DNA of 64,000 nt from NCBI GenBank assembly GCA_014904985.1, contig MU129040.1, forward strand, positions 69,411 through 133,410, in the 5' to 3' direction. Shown piece after piece: positions 36,743 to 48,923 of the stretch. A program made the translations under genes and the position numbers. Positions within the stretch are counted from its first letter, which is position 1. The number at the start of each line of letters is the position of its first letter. The notes below the pieces were generated by a model, which saw only the letters and a program-made list of their open reading frames with translations, made no database searches and was not told the DNA's origin. Source of the DNA: Hydnum rufescens UP504 (taxonomy: Eukaryota; Basidiomycota; Agaricomycetes; Cantharellales; Hydnaceae).

Positions 36743-38255
36743 TCACATGTTCAGGAACAACTTCCAGAGAATGGAGAACATGATGCTCTGCAGGCCGTTT
36801 GCAAGAATCCGTGTGCCAAGCCCACGGAAGAAAAGCCCATATAGTCCATCGGCCGCGATGACAGCTCTCGCAGAATTGGCTAATGAAGATGCCCAGACCG
36901 CAGCCGGTTGAGAACGACACGACGTCCAGTCGTTTAAAAGACAAGGATACGCACTGTATGAAATACGAGTCTCATTCACCTAAGATGGATATCGAGTGGT
37001 CAGCACCAGAAACATAGCGAGCTATCCCACGATACACATACTTGACGGTAAGTCTTGATTACGCGAAGAGAGTTGGACACGGTATCTGAAATTAAAGACG
37101 CAGCGAACCCAATGACCGCCTGCCGTACGAGTGTTTCGAAGAGATTACGAGCGATGGGGAGGTTTGCGTCTAGTAGATTGTACTAAACCCTAATATCAAG
37201 TCTAGTTTGAAGAACAGAAGCGGAGCAGACGACGAACTGTTGCAAACCACGGATAGTTCCCAACAAGTGTAGCGGCTGCAGTAGCAAAGGCGCCATACCA
37301 GAGACCCCCGATACCATAAATCTGAACTCTTCTCCTCAAAATCTTCCAGCCTGCCTTTCCTTGCGTCTGCAATGTTGTCTTGACAGTGTCAACAGGCGTG
37401 AGAATCATCCGAAAGGAAGCAGCGGCGAGCGATACAAAAATGGTCTTGACTAGGCTTGGGAGTTTATCCATGAATGGGATTAGAGTGCAAGAGGGCGAGT
37501 ATCCCTGCATTCGCAGCAGTGTCCCCGAACCTCGAGACTGGCCCTAGTTATTGACGGGGACCAGACAGTCAAGTGACAGGCCACCATATTTAGTTGGCGG
37601 AGAGAATGACCTTGAATAAGGGCAGCACCCAGTCCCTGGTAGTATCTCCGGTAGCCACCATCACCATACAGAATCTTTCCTGCCTCCACAAAGGTTCCTC
37701 CGTATCGATACTGCACATCCGTATCAATATCGGCATGCTCTCCAGCCAAAATTGGAACTGTACCTGATAATTCATGATCGTCCGTAGGGGCATTAAAGTA
37801 AGGACTTGAAGGACCATGGCTGGAGATTGGATTGAAATTCCTTTGAACTCGGCGCCCAGTTCAGCAGCCTGAAAGGGTACAACATACCCGCAGCCCCGGT
37901 AAGCCCACCACCCAGTGCCGCTTTGAGGGCTTTCTCAAGATCGAACTGCGTGTCCATCTAACGCTCAACTCTGACACCATGATGCCAGAACTTCAGCATG
38001 TTGACTTACGTTCCCGTCTTCGGAGTCAACCAAGTACTTGATAAGAATAGAAAGCAAGAACGCGCAGAAAAAAGCAAGGATGACACGCCAAGTAATCATA
38101 GACCATGTCAGCGGCTGCGAATCGAAGATAGCAGCGCGTTCAACCTCGTCGGCGTCGGGATCTTCTGTATTACTGGCCCCAGGTCGTTCGCTCTGTGGTA
38201 ACGGAGCTAGTAGTGGTTGCCTCTCTCCCTTTCCAGGTGGTTGAGGTTCGGACAT
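36743..38255 (-). CDS. Mitochondrial carrier family (SLC25) protein with N-terminal extension
   Basis: Six-helix carrier of the SLC25 fold; substrate unknown. The carrier part begins [20 protein letters not shown] at 37957. It includes [13 protein letters not shown], the canonical Px[DE]xx[KR] motif in [17 protein letters not shown] (about 37.39 kb), [20 protein letters not shown] and [20 protein letters not shown], and ends ILWKLFLNM. Upstream, after a 52 bp phase-0 intron (37958-38009), an 82-residue exon starts [19 protein letters not shown] and contains a hydrophobic helix ([19 protein letters not shown]). If joined, the protein has an extra membrane segment, unusual for the family. Otherwise translation starts at 37957. 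The last two repeats have degenerate motifs. Confidence 0.8.
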
Positions 38256-38785
38256 GGTTTACTCGGTGGTGATGGCGTGCTTCCCGCTAGATCTGACAGA
38301 TCTATATAAAATGGAAAGTGGATCCAAATATCTGTAGGGCATTTTACCAAGCTTTATTTCCTTTCTTGTCTCTATCGCCTGTGTCCCCGTACTACGTCTA
38401 GAGCCTTTCGCATCCCATCACTGAAAGTAATATGCTTCTACACGTTTCAAATATGCAGCCTACAATACTTGAATCTATCGGGAGATATGGAGATATATCT
38501 GATATCCCCTTGCATGATGGTGGAACCTTCAACAGTTGCCGCGAATTTCCTGACAAGCATTAAGACTACATAAGCACCAGGTAATGACCCAGAGATTGGA
38601 CATGGTGGGCTAGACGAGCCCTAACGGGATGACGCAGGAAAAAGAAAGTGGGACGTCTCACTGTCCCTCCCGAACGCAACATGCAATGCCCTCGCATGCA
38701 CCCTGCAAAGCTGAGTATGTCATAAATACCCTGACCTCATCCGTTCATCATCCCAGTGTCTACACATTCTTAACGCACGTAGATT
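38256..38785. other. Intergenic
   Basis: About 530 bp upstream of the carrier gene and downstream of the MFS gene, both on the minus strand. No gene seen. Confidence 0.5.
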
Positions 38786-41255
38786 CTAGGAGGTCCTGGT
38801 CTGACCTTCGCTTGGTTCCCTTGTAGCCACACCGACATCTGAGTGGGGAGCAGGATTTTCAAATCCAAGAGTTTCGATGTCTTCCACATAAATCGGGCTC
38901 TGCTCAACTGGCGTGGGTCGACAACCTTCTCGTCGGGTCCGATCAACTTCGGTTCTCCTTGGGGATGAACTGGTGGACGCGGTTTGCGTGCAATCACGCC
39001 GATATCCCTCAAGAACACCAAAGCCAGTACAAGGCCTAAGGGAAGAAAATGTCGGTTTGCTAATCAGTTTTTTCGATCGCCTTAAGATCTTTAGGGGCTG
39101 TCTGGAACGCACCAAACATAACGAACCCAAAATTCAGCCACTGTACGGCCCGATATCCCGCAAGAAGAGCAGCTTTCGCCGTCACCTGAGGACTCACTGC
39201 TGGCTGGGATGCATTCAATCGACGTGTTTCCTTGCTAATGGTTTTATCGAGGACAACGGAAGGAGAGTGCAAGGCCGAGAGAGGCACCAACCTAGCAGAA
39301 CTATAAGTCAGGCGCGGATTTACTTTGATGACATTATGGCAAATGCAGCTCAGAGAAAATCGTCTACCTGCATCAACGTATTGAACAGTCCCTGCAGCCA
39401 GACTCTGCTCATGTGGTAAGGACACCTTCGCCACATATATGGAGCCACTGGCGAAAATACTACGCGATCGAGTCATTGAATACACTGAGATACAGGAGTA
39501 GAGGAGTTATTTAACTTACAAATCAGCTCCAACTACCGACAAGATCGCGGATGGGAACCCGAAAGCCCAATAAGGCGCATTTACTTTGATCACGGCGAAC
39601 AAAAGGGGTGCGAGGCCCGTCATAATACACCCGAGGGCCACAAGGATGATTCCCTGTACATGCGCGACTGCCAACGCGACTGAAAACGTAGATCCAACAC
39701 ACATCAGAACATAAGATACAGTGAGGATGCCCAGGTTCGGCAAGTGGATGAAGGCATGCCTACGACGTTACAAAACACCCCCGTCACGGACATAGGCAAC
39801 ATCCGGAGCATGGAAAGGATCTGCGTCGTATCATTATCGAAAGGGTACGCATAATGGATGGGAACCAACCGTACTCACGGGCGTGAGACCCAGGTAGTTT
39901 TGGTAGCTAAAACCATGAATCAATGAGATTATGGCATAAAGTCTCTCTCTTGGATAGAACATACTAGAGCTATTCAGTCACGCAAATAACATCAGCATTA
40001 GATAGTGGGGAGACAAGTAGGGGAGAACCCGCCTGCGCATAGAACATCCAACTGCAAAACCCAGCCCATATAAAGAAAGCCATCGTCTGCATGACAGCGA
40101 GTCGCCCATTAGCACGTCCGAACAGCTTCAAACTGACTAATGGTTGTGCTCGTCCGCTTTGGCCCGAAGGAAGGTCTGCCTCCTGGTCGAGCACCCATTC
40201 CCAATAAATGAATACCGCTATCAGGACAAGTGATAAAATCAGGGTGGCAATGATATCTATATATGGGTCAGCGATTTGCAATCTACCTCTGGACTGGAGA
40301 AAAGAAACTGTGTGCTCACATCCGGTTCTCCAACCGCGCACGGCAGTCTCTCCATCTCCAATCGCAAAGGTAAACAAGACGAGGCCAGATGTAATTAGAG
40401 CCCCCCGATCCAATCCACTCTGCGGTCCAGATTAGGATTGAGGTGATGTCTATCCGGATCTATAGCCAACAGCCCAATGACAAAAGTCAGAGCGCCAAGG
40501 CCGGCATTAAAGAAAAACGCAGAACGCCAGGATAACCTGATGAAAGTGACATCCTGCCTGTATGAGCGAAGCGTATCCAAATGAAAACCGAAGTAAAGAA
40601 AATACACATACTTGGTTAGTTGGGTCAGAGCACCACCCATCGTACCACCGAACGCTCCACCAATAGGCGCCCCACTCGAGAATGTTGCAAACGCAATGGT
40701 ACGGATCGTGCTTCCGCGTTCGAAACTCTGGGCCAGAATTCCAAGGGCTGCTGGGATGGAGGCTGCTGGACCTAGCCCTTGAAATGCACGCATCACGTCC
40801 ATCGATATTTCGTTGTGGACGAACCCGCATCCTATGGTAAAGACGATGAACCAGGCTATTCCGATAAGGAAGACAACCCGGCGACCGTAGATATCTGCAA
40901 GTCTTCCGAACAGCAAAAGAAAACATCCCTGAAATAGTGCCGTGGTAATAAAGTTGACGAATAGCGAAAATCATACGATAAGGGAAACGAAAAACCGACC
41001 GATGTAAGAGTGTATGATGACACGACCCATTGGAGATTACCTTCCATGATATGTAAATCTTTCCCTATCGTGGGCAGAGCCGCGGTGAAGCCGTTGCCAG
41101 CAGCAATCTTTGGCATCATGGTGCTGTTGAGTGGAAGCTGGGTGAGATTCTTAGAACCCCACACACGTTGAGCACCATGGCCAAGGTGCAACAAAATATT
41201 ATGCCAGTGGTCTTCCAGACAGACATTCTTCGTGAGCCAATCGTTGGCTATTCAT
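38786..41255 (-). CDS. DHA2-type (14-TM) MFS drug/toxin transporter
   Basis: Proton-coupled major facilitator exporter, probably at the plasma membrane; the subgroup includes aminotriazole/multidrug exporters, but the substrate is unknown. N-terminal helix TTGIIFCCTLAMVLNV (about 41.19 kb), then GFTAALPTIGKDLHIMEGNL and WVVSSYTLT. Motif A is FGRLADIYGRRVVFLIG (about 40.88 kb), followed by AFQGLGPAASIPAALGILAQ (motif C-like), SWRSAFFFNAGLGALTFVIG, ATLILSLVLIAVFIYWEWVL and TISKETRRLNASQ near 39.22 kb. The hydrophilic tail ends NPAPHSDVGVATREPSEGQ. The start is uncertain: the ATG at 41255 needs a frame change to meet the helix, while the ATG at 41226 is in frame. A frame break also occurs near 38.9 kb. 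Confidence 0.82.
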
Positions 41256-41944
41256 TGTCGGCGAGAGATCGTCAGTCTCGAGCGTGTGCAACCAAGCAAT
41301 AGTAAACTAAGAGGAACAAACCGAAAGAATGGAGTCAAGCTCAGCATCTTTTTCACCATTGGGATGCGGGATGCCAGCCATTAATATTGGATCGCCCCAC
41401 TGTGATATGGCAGATGGCTTGTATCTTCAACTGCCCCGACGCGAAACCTGGTGGCTCCCGCTTGCCACTTGTATAATCCAGACCCCGAATCGGCGAAGAT
41501 GGGGAGGAGAAAATAGACGGGTGAAACGTGGTGCGTATAATTACACAACTTTCTGCACTCAACCAACATCCGCCCTCGGCTTGCTCGGCAACCCCGCGTA
41601 TGGATTGCAATTGGAGGCACACAAGGATTAAGTAATGCCCCATTCATTCGGCAGGTGCCTGCGGCAGAAATAGCCGAAGACACCCATCTGTGGAAAATGA
41701 AAAAATTCTGCTTTGGGAATTCATATTTGTTAGAATTTTTCATACCTTCCGGAGATTGGGGTTATTTTGCCTCTTGTACATGTTTCACTTGAGTCTGAGT
41801 TCAGTTGTGGCACCGAATGTGCGATTTTTGCATCATGGCATTCATGGTGGATAAGGCCGAAGCCAAACCCCAAATTTGTTCCCGGTGAGATCCACAGGAA
41901 AATTGTGGCCCGTCGACTCGTCAATTCGTTGATACACTGCCGAA
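41256..41944. other. Divergent intergenic region, MFS / MTO1
   Basis: About 690 bp between outward-facing genes, presumably carrying both promoters. Open frames at 41.34-41.74 kb on both strands lack any supporting feature. Confidence 0.5.
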
Positions 41945-44900
41945 ATGCGCGGCATGCAAACTTTGCCCTCACGGTTGCGACTCTTACGCGTGCAACGACC
42001 ATTATCCATTCGTGTTCGTCACCGAGCATTGGCGACCATCGCTTCCTCTGAAACTCTCCAGGAATCCTCGGAAAGGACACAATATGATGGTGGTTGCAAG
42101 TCCCACTTCGCGTTTAAAATGTGCCGACCAACCCCATTGTTCAGTATGCGTCATCGGAGGAGGACATGCGGGATGCGAAGCTGCTGCTGCTGCTGCACGA
42201 ACGGGCGCCCGTACTTTACTTCTAACTCAGAATCTTGATACAATAGGAGAGATGAGTTGTAATCCCTCTTTTGGGGGAGTGGGAAAAGGAACCCTAGTCC
42301 GAGAAGTGGACGCACTGGACGGTGTCTGCGGAAGAGTTGCTGGTCTGTGCCGATCCGTTCACTATCTTTTTTACTCGCTAAAATCAGGTTACCTTCATAG
42401 ATAAAGCGGGAATCATGTTCCATGTTTTAAACCGATCCAAAGGGGCAGCTGTGTGGGTACGTGAAGGTCCATCGTCCACCAAATCAATATATTGAAAGTT
42501 GCAATGATTCCTGGGATATCCAGGGTTTACGTGCCCAAATAGATCGCAAACTCTACAAGAAGTATATGCAAGAAACTCTCCTTAACTATCCGAATCTAGA
42601 TGTTCGAGCCGCAAGTGTCCACGATCTAATATGGAGCGACCAGAATCCCGTTGCATCATCTTCCAGGGTCTCCACGCCAGATCAGCCAGCAGTTTGGGCC
42701 CAAGTCGCTGGAGTGCGACTAGGCAAGGAATTCTTCTCGTGTGCAAATGTCGGTAATATCTCACTGTGCCTGCGGAACTAGATACTGGAGAGGAGATACC
42801 TTGTCCATCCGTGGTGCTGAGCACAGGGACCTTCCTCTCAGGGGAAATTCACATCGGCTGAATATCCCAGATATACCGATTAACGTTGTTTTCATCTTCC
42901 TCATCTCTCAATCCGGCTAGGTCTTACCGTTTACCCCGCTGGGCGCATCAACGAGGCAGCGTCCACAGGGCTCTCCTCTTCGCTCAAGAAAGCCGGTTTT
43001 TCCATCAGTCGACTAAAGACGGGGACACCGCCGCGCCTTGCGAAGGCGAGCATCAATTGGAGTGGATTGACAGGAGCAGTTGGGGGATATAGATGTCAGG
43101 CCGTTCTCGTATTTGACTGGGAAAGTCGATAATCAAGTAGGTAGTCTGTGTATTGTCAGGGCACCGAATTGTTCACATCCCTTGGTGTTCGTCACAGGAC
43201 AATCAGATTTCGTGCTTCAGAACACGAACTACACCAGAAACTCATGCCGTTGTTCGACGAGAACCTGCACCTTAGTGTGCACATTCGAGAGACCGTTAGA
43301 GGTGCTGCATATCCTTTCACATGCTTATACGATGCGTCTCATCTGACCATTCTCACTTTTTTTAGGGCCGAGGTATTGTCCCTCTATCGAAAGCAAGGTA
43401 ATTCGATTCCATGAAAAAGATGGACATACGGTCTGGCTTGAGCCCGAGGGATATGACTCTGGTGCGTTCCGCCCCTTACACGTAATTCGCCTGCATACTG
43501 ACGGGGCATTTGAAAGACGTTATATATCCCAATGGAATCTCTTGCACGCTCCCACCGGAAGCCCAGGAACGAATGCTACGTACGATCCCAGGGCTAGAAA
43601 ATGTTGAAATGCTTCGTCCCGGATACGGAGTTGAGTATCGACTGTATAGATGCTCGCGAGCTCCGAGGTGGGCGATCCATTCTTCCCTGACTGCACTTTG
43701 TTTGAGCTCATTGGGATCAACTCAGCTACGCTCGAGACAAAGAGAATACCTGTAAGGCCTATTCGTGCTGTGAAATCGAGGGGTTCCTCTGATCAATGTG
43801 ATCTAGGGTCTGTTTCTTGCCGGTCAAATCAATGGTGAAGAGCACTCCACATCTTGGACGTCGGGCTTGCTTACCATCCTTCTTTCAGGTACGACCGGTT
43901 ATCGAAGAAGCGGCTGCGCAAGGCATCCTCGCTGGTGCCAACGCAGGGCTCAGCGCCCTCTCCCGACCCCCACTGGTTCTCACGCGGGCGGACGCCTTCC
44001 TCGGAGTTATGGTTGATGATCTTATTTCTCGCGGGGCAGAAGAACCATGTGTGTTTCTCTCGCTTCCTGCGTGGGATTTTGAGGATTCATGCGAATCTTT
44101 TCGTCGTCTACCAAAAGATCGTATGTTCACGAGCAGATCTGAATATCGAATGACAATTCGGGCCGACAATGCTGATTCACGATTGACCGACAAAGGCACG
44201 GTTTCCTTTGGCGTAGCAGTTCAGCTCATTCACCTCGCCCATTCATAGGTCGCCTTGCTGGTATCGTGTCGGATGAGCGGTGGGCAGCATTCGGCCGCAC
44301 GCGAGATCAACTACAACGAGTGAGGGAGCTCCTTCATAATCACGCTTTGAGTCACAGGTCTGTAGGATGGACTCTGGTTATGATGCAAGTATTGATGGCC
44401 TTTGAATACATTAGGGCTGGGCTGCGGCTGGTTTCAAGGTGTCGTCCGATGGTATACAGCGGAGGTCAGATATCACCCCCAACTTGTTGTGGAGGCTTTC
44501 CTGACTGGGGAATATCTCCAGCGCATTCGATCTTCTTGGGCATCCGAATATCTCTACTTCTGCTTTTATACCTGTCATACCGCAGCTTGCCCACATGGAG
44601 CGCATACTTCTTGAGCGTGTTGATGTTGAAGGTAACAAGCTGCCATCCCCCGTTTTTAAAAGCATTCCACTCTAACATCTTCGCAAGGCCAATATCGCTT
44701 CTACTTGAAACGCCAAGCCCACGACGTCCGGGCTTTCATGCAAGACGAAGAAATATTGCTCCCACCCGAGGTTGACTATGCAAGCATCCGAGGATTGAGC
44801 TACGAAGTGCGGGAACGTCTCGAGAGGGTACGACCTGCTAGCATTGTACGTGCTTTTTTTCGGATCCATTCTGGAAAATTTTAATCTGACGCTACGATTT

Positions 44901-45022
44901 CTTCCGCTTTCCAGGGCGCAGCGAAACGAATGGAGGGTATGACCCCTGCTTCTCTACTGCATCTCATTGGACACGCCAAGAGCCACAGTGCAAGAAGTCG
45001 CCATCAAAAGGAAATTGCATAG
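41945..45022 (+). CDS. MTO1: Mitochondrial tRNA uridine-34 modification enzyme (GidA/MnmG family)
   Basis: FAD protein that, with the GTPase Mss1/GTPBP3, installs the 5-carboxymethylaminomethyl-type group on wobble U34 of mitochondrial tRNAs. The N-terminus ([20 protein letters not shown]) is Arg-rich and fits a mitochondrial presequence. FAD motif [12 protein letters not shown]; then [55 protein letters not shown] (GidA signature), [45 protein letters not shown] and RLERVRPAS. It ends [14 protein letters not shown]...HQKEIA with a stop at 45020-45022. Two single-base insertions (about 43630 and 43902) break the frame; the second copy lacks both. The 3' end overlaps DPH3 antisense. Confidence 0.9.
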
Positions 45023-45682
45023 AATATCCAGAACATGGTGTTCGATGGACCAAACCACTCTCACAACCACCATCAAAAGGACCATCAAGTATCCACACCC
45101 TTTGGTATGATCCCAGCCTTCCCATATGCAGTCCCATCCATAACCAATGTGCCCCCATTCTCGATTCTTCGCCACCACCCTGGACTCCGATACCGCTAGA
45201 AGCGCGGAAGACATGCCCCCCGTCGGAAGCTTCTTGGTCTGTGTTTCCACCGCCGTTGATTTTGAGGCCCTGGATGGCATTCTCAAGACCCGTGGGGACG
45301 GGGGCGACGGCATCATCCTCTGCAGGCTCCTTTGGCTCCTCACTCTCCCCTGTGGATGAACTTTCGTCCTCTTCATCTTCGTCCAAGTCGTCCTCAAAGT
45401 CCAGCTAGAAAACAGTAGCAGAGTAGAATAGAGATTAATAATCCCAGAGTAACAAAATGTCAAAAGTGTGAGGAAGTCAAAAAGAGCAAATGTGCGTACG
45501 GGATCATATATGACCCTTATGACCAAGCTGCAGCTGGGACAAGTTGCGATATCTTCGCATTCTGCCAGCTGTTTGCGGCTGATCTCGAAGCGGTCGCCAC
45601 AGGGACAAGGGTAATGGTATACGCCAGCTTCGGCGTCCCATGTCATATCCTCGATCTCGATTTCATCGTAATAGCCTCCCAT
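44964..45682 (-). CDS. DPH3: Diphthamide biosynthesis protein 3, copy 1, acidic extension
   Basis: Small CSL-zinc-finger electron carrier (Kti11) for diphthamide synthesis on elongation factor 2; it also works with Elongator. The start at 45682 gives [20 protein letters not shown], the classic N-terminus. Metal ligands are in [11 protein letters not shown] and [16 protein letters not shown] 95 bp intron (45405-45499) leads to [15 protein letters not shown], and a further 100 or so residues rich in Glu, Ser and Gly. Typical DPH3 is about 80 residues, so the tail is unusual and its end depends on local indels. Its 3' coding end overlaps the MTO1 stop on the other strand by about 60 bp. Confidence 0.85.
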
Positions 45683-45776
45683 CGTCACACTCTTGTGGTG
45701 TCGAGTCAGAATCACGTGCATACGTCCGGCCCTAGCCGGGTCTTCCCTGTCGAACAGCAACAACCCACGAGGAATC
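45683..45776. promoter_or_regulatory. Compact bidirectional DPH3/REEP promoter, copy 1
   Basis: Only 94 bp separate the DPH3 ATG (minus) from the REEP ATG (plus, 45777). The second copy has the same spacing (52371-52464), so both transcripts must start from this interval or within each other. Confidence 0.6.
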
Positions 45777-46618
45777 ATGTCCCCAATCATCTCGAGCACG
45801 TTAGTATATGTGCATCACGGTTTTATGATGAGAGTTTCGCAGTTCTGCTGTTGTTTATTTGTTCTTAGCGACTTTTAAAGTCCTTGGCGACCGGGCAGAA
45901 CAATGCGGAAAGTGGTCGGACGATGTTATCTGTAGTGTTTTTGCTCGATATCGCTCAATTTGGCAGGCTGCTTGGTATCATTCCGGTGCATTTGTGCTTT
46001 TGAGGCTCGCTGAGTGGCTCTGACGATGGTGCGTCGTTATCTTTGGAACCATGCGATTAGTTTATTTCCGGGCTGACGTGTGTATGGTTTTCTCCTTGTA
46101 GTTCCCCTTTTACACGAATAAAACTGTTGTCTCGTGTTTTGTCAGGGGTACTTCCTCGTCTCAATTTCTCCTTCTTTGTGCGGTGCATGAGGTTTCGAAT
46201 CACTGAAATTTCCGATATTACATTATCTTTCAGCCTGGGTTTATACAAAAATTGCTGGCCCACGCTACGCAGCTCTCGAGCCCAGATAGACGGATTCGCA
46301 GCCTTCAAGAAGCACGTGATTATTCGTGATAAATACAGCTTCTATGACTTCGTCTTCCGACATCCGGACGTCGTCAGCTCGCAGCTCTTGCAGGTCAAGC
46401 AGGCGCTCTTTCCACACACAGCAGCAAGTTATACTGCCGCTGGAAGAGCCGTGGGCTCGCGCGCGTTGAATACTTATGAGAGCCTCCTCGCACGTGCTGT
46501 GTCTCTGGTGGTGCTGGTCCACCCAGATCAGCGCTCAGCGCCGCCTCCGATGTATGAGAGCCTGGCGCGACCGAGTTGGCGGTTCGAGAGACGGTACTAT
46601 CCAATGGAGAGGCGTAGA
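45777..46618 (+). pseudogene. REEP/HVA22 gene, error-dense copy
   Basis: This aligns along its length with the intact gene at 52465-53466. Anchors include the start ATGTCCCCAATCATCTC, TTCTCCTTGTAG before the third intron boundary, and GCGGTGCATGAGGTTTCGAA. It contains an indel every few bases, so no frame survives. The loss begins abruptly just after the start region, where the sequence had been about 99% identical. Errors are mainly single-base deletions and insertions rather than transitions. Confidence 0.7.
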
Positions 46619-47139
46619 GCGCGACCCGAGGAGATAACGTCGTGGAGAGACGGGCTGTCCCGGCGGCGTCGTAGTATCATTCTATATCCTATTGCCGTTG
46701 GTGGTCTTCTATGTGTGGATCAGTGCGGTCCGTTTCCGCAAGTGAATTTGATCTCGGTTGGCTTGTTAGGGAAAAAACAAACCTGTTTTGGACATGTTTT
46801 TTTCTCGTGCGTTTTTAGATTGACTCTGAATTTCATTTTTTTGTTTTGAGTATTTTCCGCCTGGCTTTTGGCGGGATTGGTGTGTTACGGGCGCGGAACT
46901 GATGTTCAAGCCTGTTTGAATGACTGGCTTGTGCGCGACGTCTGGCTGAGCAATTAGTGCCTGGAGGTTGGTGCCAGTTGGTGTCGTTGTTGCGCGGTAG
47001 TAGAAGTTAAAACTAACAGACAGGATTTCTGGCAGCTTAAGACGGAAAGAGTCGTACTTCGGCGGGCGCCTTACGAGTAAGTGTAATGACGAAGATTCAG
47101 ACTTCACTAAGAAGGTGGCGCGAGACGTCGCTGGTAGGG

Positions 47140-47473
47140 TATCGGTGGTACGCTGGTCCATCGTGTCAGACGTCTGAGGGTGTCTATAGTTCAGAGGTCT
47201 TTGTTGTGCGGTGATTGTACGAGAGCGCAAGGCCGATCAATGTCGAAGCATACATAGGGAATAATGGCGTAAACCGTGTGGATGTTGCACGTAGGCCGTG
47301 AATGATGCTGGGAGATGGCAGGCTATCTCTGAAGTACGTAGGCATCATGGACGCTGTGAATATTGCCTTGAAACTGTCCAGTCCGCGATTGCTGATATGC
47401 TGGTAATGGGGAAGGTGTGTGGTTGAGGGAGAAGACGTGGGGTGTCCGTGGTTTGTCTCGTCGGAGGATACAT
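47140..47473 (-). pseudogene. Small membrane protein A, error-dense copy
   Basis: Degraded equivalent of the gene at 54051-54432, placed by the shared flanks GAGGTTTAACGAGCTGGTGTACTG and GGAGATGGCAGGCTATCT. Numerous indels destroy all frames. Limits are approximate. Confidence 0.5.
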
Positions 47474-47965
47474 GATGGATTTGGTTTTAGAAATGGGAGG
47501 TTTAACGAGCTGGTGTACTGTTTAAGTACCCAGAGGGTGTGGGACATTCATGGTAATTAATTGATGGGCGGCATGTGGAGCCCCAGTGGATGGAATGATG
47601 ATTGTGAATTTCGGAGATAACATCCGGTACCCGTATTCCTCAGGTTGGATTGTGAGATGACGGGTTGGGTGGATTTTTTTGGCTTGTTGATGTTTTTATG
47701 TGAGTCTTTTGTTTTGATTTTCTTTATTTTTGTATTTGTCTGCTAGTTCATGCGGGGGGTGGCCACAATCCCAACCGCATTGGGAAATATCGGTGACCGA
47801 TGTTATCTCCGTAATTCACACTCATTCATTCCATCCACGTGGGGCTCCACATGCCCGCCAGTCAATTTTAATTACCATGACGTAGTGTCCCACACCCCTC
47901 TGGGTACTTAAAGCACTAACCAGCTCGTTAAACCTCCCCACTTTCTTGAATAACCCCAAATCATC

Positions 47966-48349
47966 ATGGTGAGTCCCCCCTATGGACGACGACAAACAGG
48001 ACACCCACCTCTCTCCCTAAACACACACTTTCCCCCCTGTAGGGCTCAGTCATATCAGCAATCGCCGGCTCTTGGAGCAGTTGTCAATGGAATCGCAAAT
48101 TTCATCATGGGTATCGTCAGTGGTATTGCCTACGTACGTTCAGAAGATAGCCTGGCATCTCCCAGACATCATCTTACGGTTTATCGTCTATCCACCCACA
48201 AGGTTTTATCGCCCATATTTTGATGTCATCTTTGATATCCTGTGCTGCCGTTGCGGCTCTCGTAGTCGTCGTCGTCGCACCACAACCTCTGGAACCCTAT
48301 AGGAACCTCTAGAACCTCTGGACGACGATGGGGATCAAGGCGGTACTAG
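47966..48349 (+). CDS. Small membrane protein A, inverted copy
   Basis: Second clean copy of the 79-residue protein at 54051-54432, in opposite orientation. ATG at 47966-47968 is followed directly by a GTGAGT donor. Exon 2 begins GGCTCAGTCATATCAGCAAT; exon 3 carries FDILCCRCGSRSRRRRT and stops at 48347-48349. Small indels (GGCTCTTGGAG for GGGCTCATTGGAG in exon 2, and one in exon 3) break the frame here, while the 54 kb copy reads through. Confidence 0.6.
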
Positions 48350-48923
48350 TAATAGACGCACTCGTTCGTCCCGCCGCCGACCCTCCCCTCCCCTGAGTGT
48401 GTTTGAACGTTGGACTCTTCCCGTATTACCCTTACCGTACGGCGCCGTGAAGTACGACTCTTTCCGTCTTAAGTGCTATGAATTCGCTGTTGTTAGTTAG
48501 TTATTTATATACCAAATGACAAATGGCACGCCACACCCTCAGACCTAATCGTTCTCCGTCCAGGATTGCACAACAGTCCATTTCAAGGCTTTGAACATTA
48601 CAGTTTATCCCGTAAAACATATCTCCAAAAGCCAGGAGGGAACAAATCATCGAAAACAAGGAAAAATGAGAAAATTTTCAGTCCAATGCCTAAAACACGC
48701 AGCGAAGAAAAAAAGGCAAGTCGCGTTCACAAAACAGGTTTTGTTTTTTTTCCCTACAAGCCCAAGCCGAAGGATTCCAAATTTCACTTGCGAGAAAACG
48801 GGAGCCGCGACCTGATCCACACGATAGAGACAATCAACGGCCAATTAGGATATAGAATGATACGGGACGCGGTGACCAGTTCCCCCACCTCTCTCCAACG
48901 TTAATTGTCTTCGGCGTCGCGCT

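Larger units (their letters stand above)
43258..45776 (+). repeat. Direct duplication, copy 1 (MTO1 3' half to REEP promoter)
   Basis: This 2.5 kb is nearly identical to 49951-52464. By eye the differences are about five substitutions (for example CCGGAAG versus CCAGAAG) plus scattered 1-2 base indels, roughly 99% identity. Each copy carries indels that the other lacks, and each is the correct version at some sites. Confidence 0.9.

Noticed and set aside
29312..41255. A sugar-use or secondary-metabolite cluster joining beta-galactosidase and the MFS exporter
   Set aside because: The genes between them (STE24, mitochondrial carrier) are housekeeping and no backbone biosynthetic enzyme is present.
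44954..45799. A single 281-codon minus-strand protein starting at 45799
   Set aside because: The family N-terminus MGGYYDE begins at 45682, upstream residues belong to the promoter and REEP start region, and reading through 45405-45499 ignores a clear intron.
45800..47700. Repeat-induced point mutation as the cause of the degraded arm
   Set aside because: The differences are mostly insertions and deletions in all contexts, not C-to-T/G-to-A transitions.
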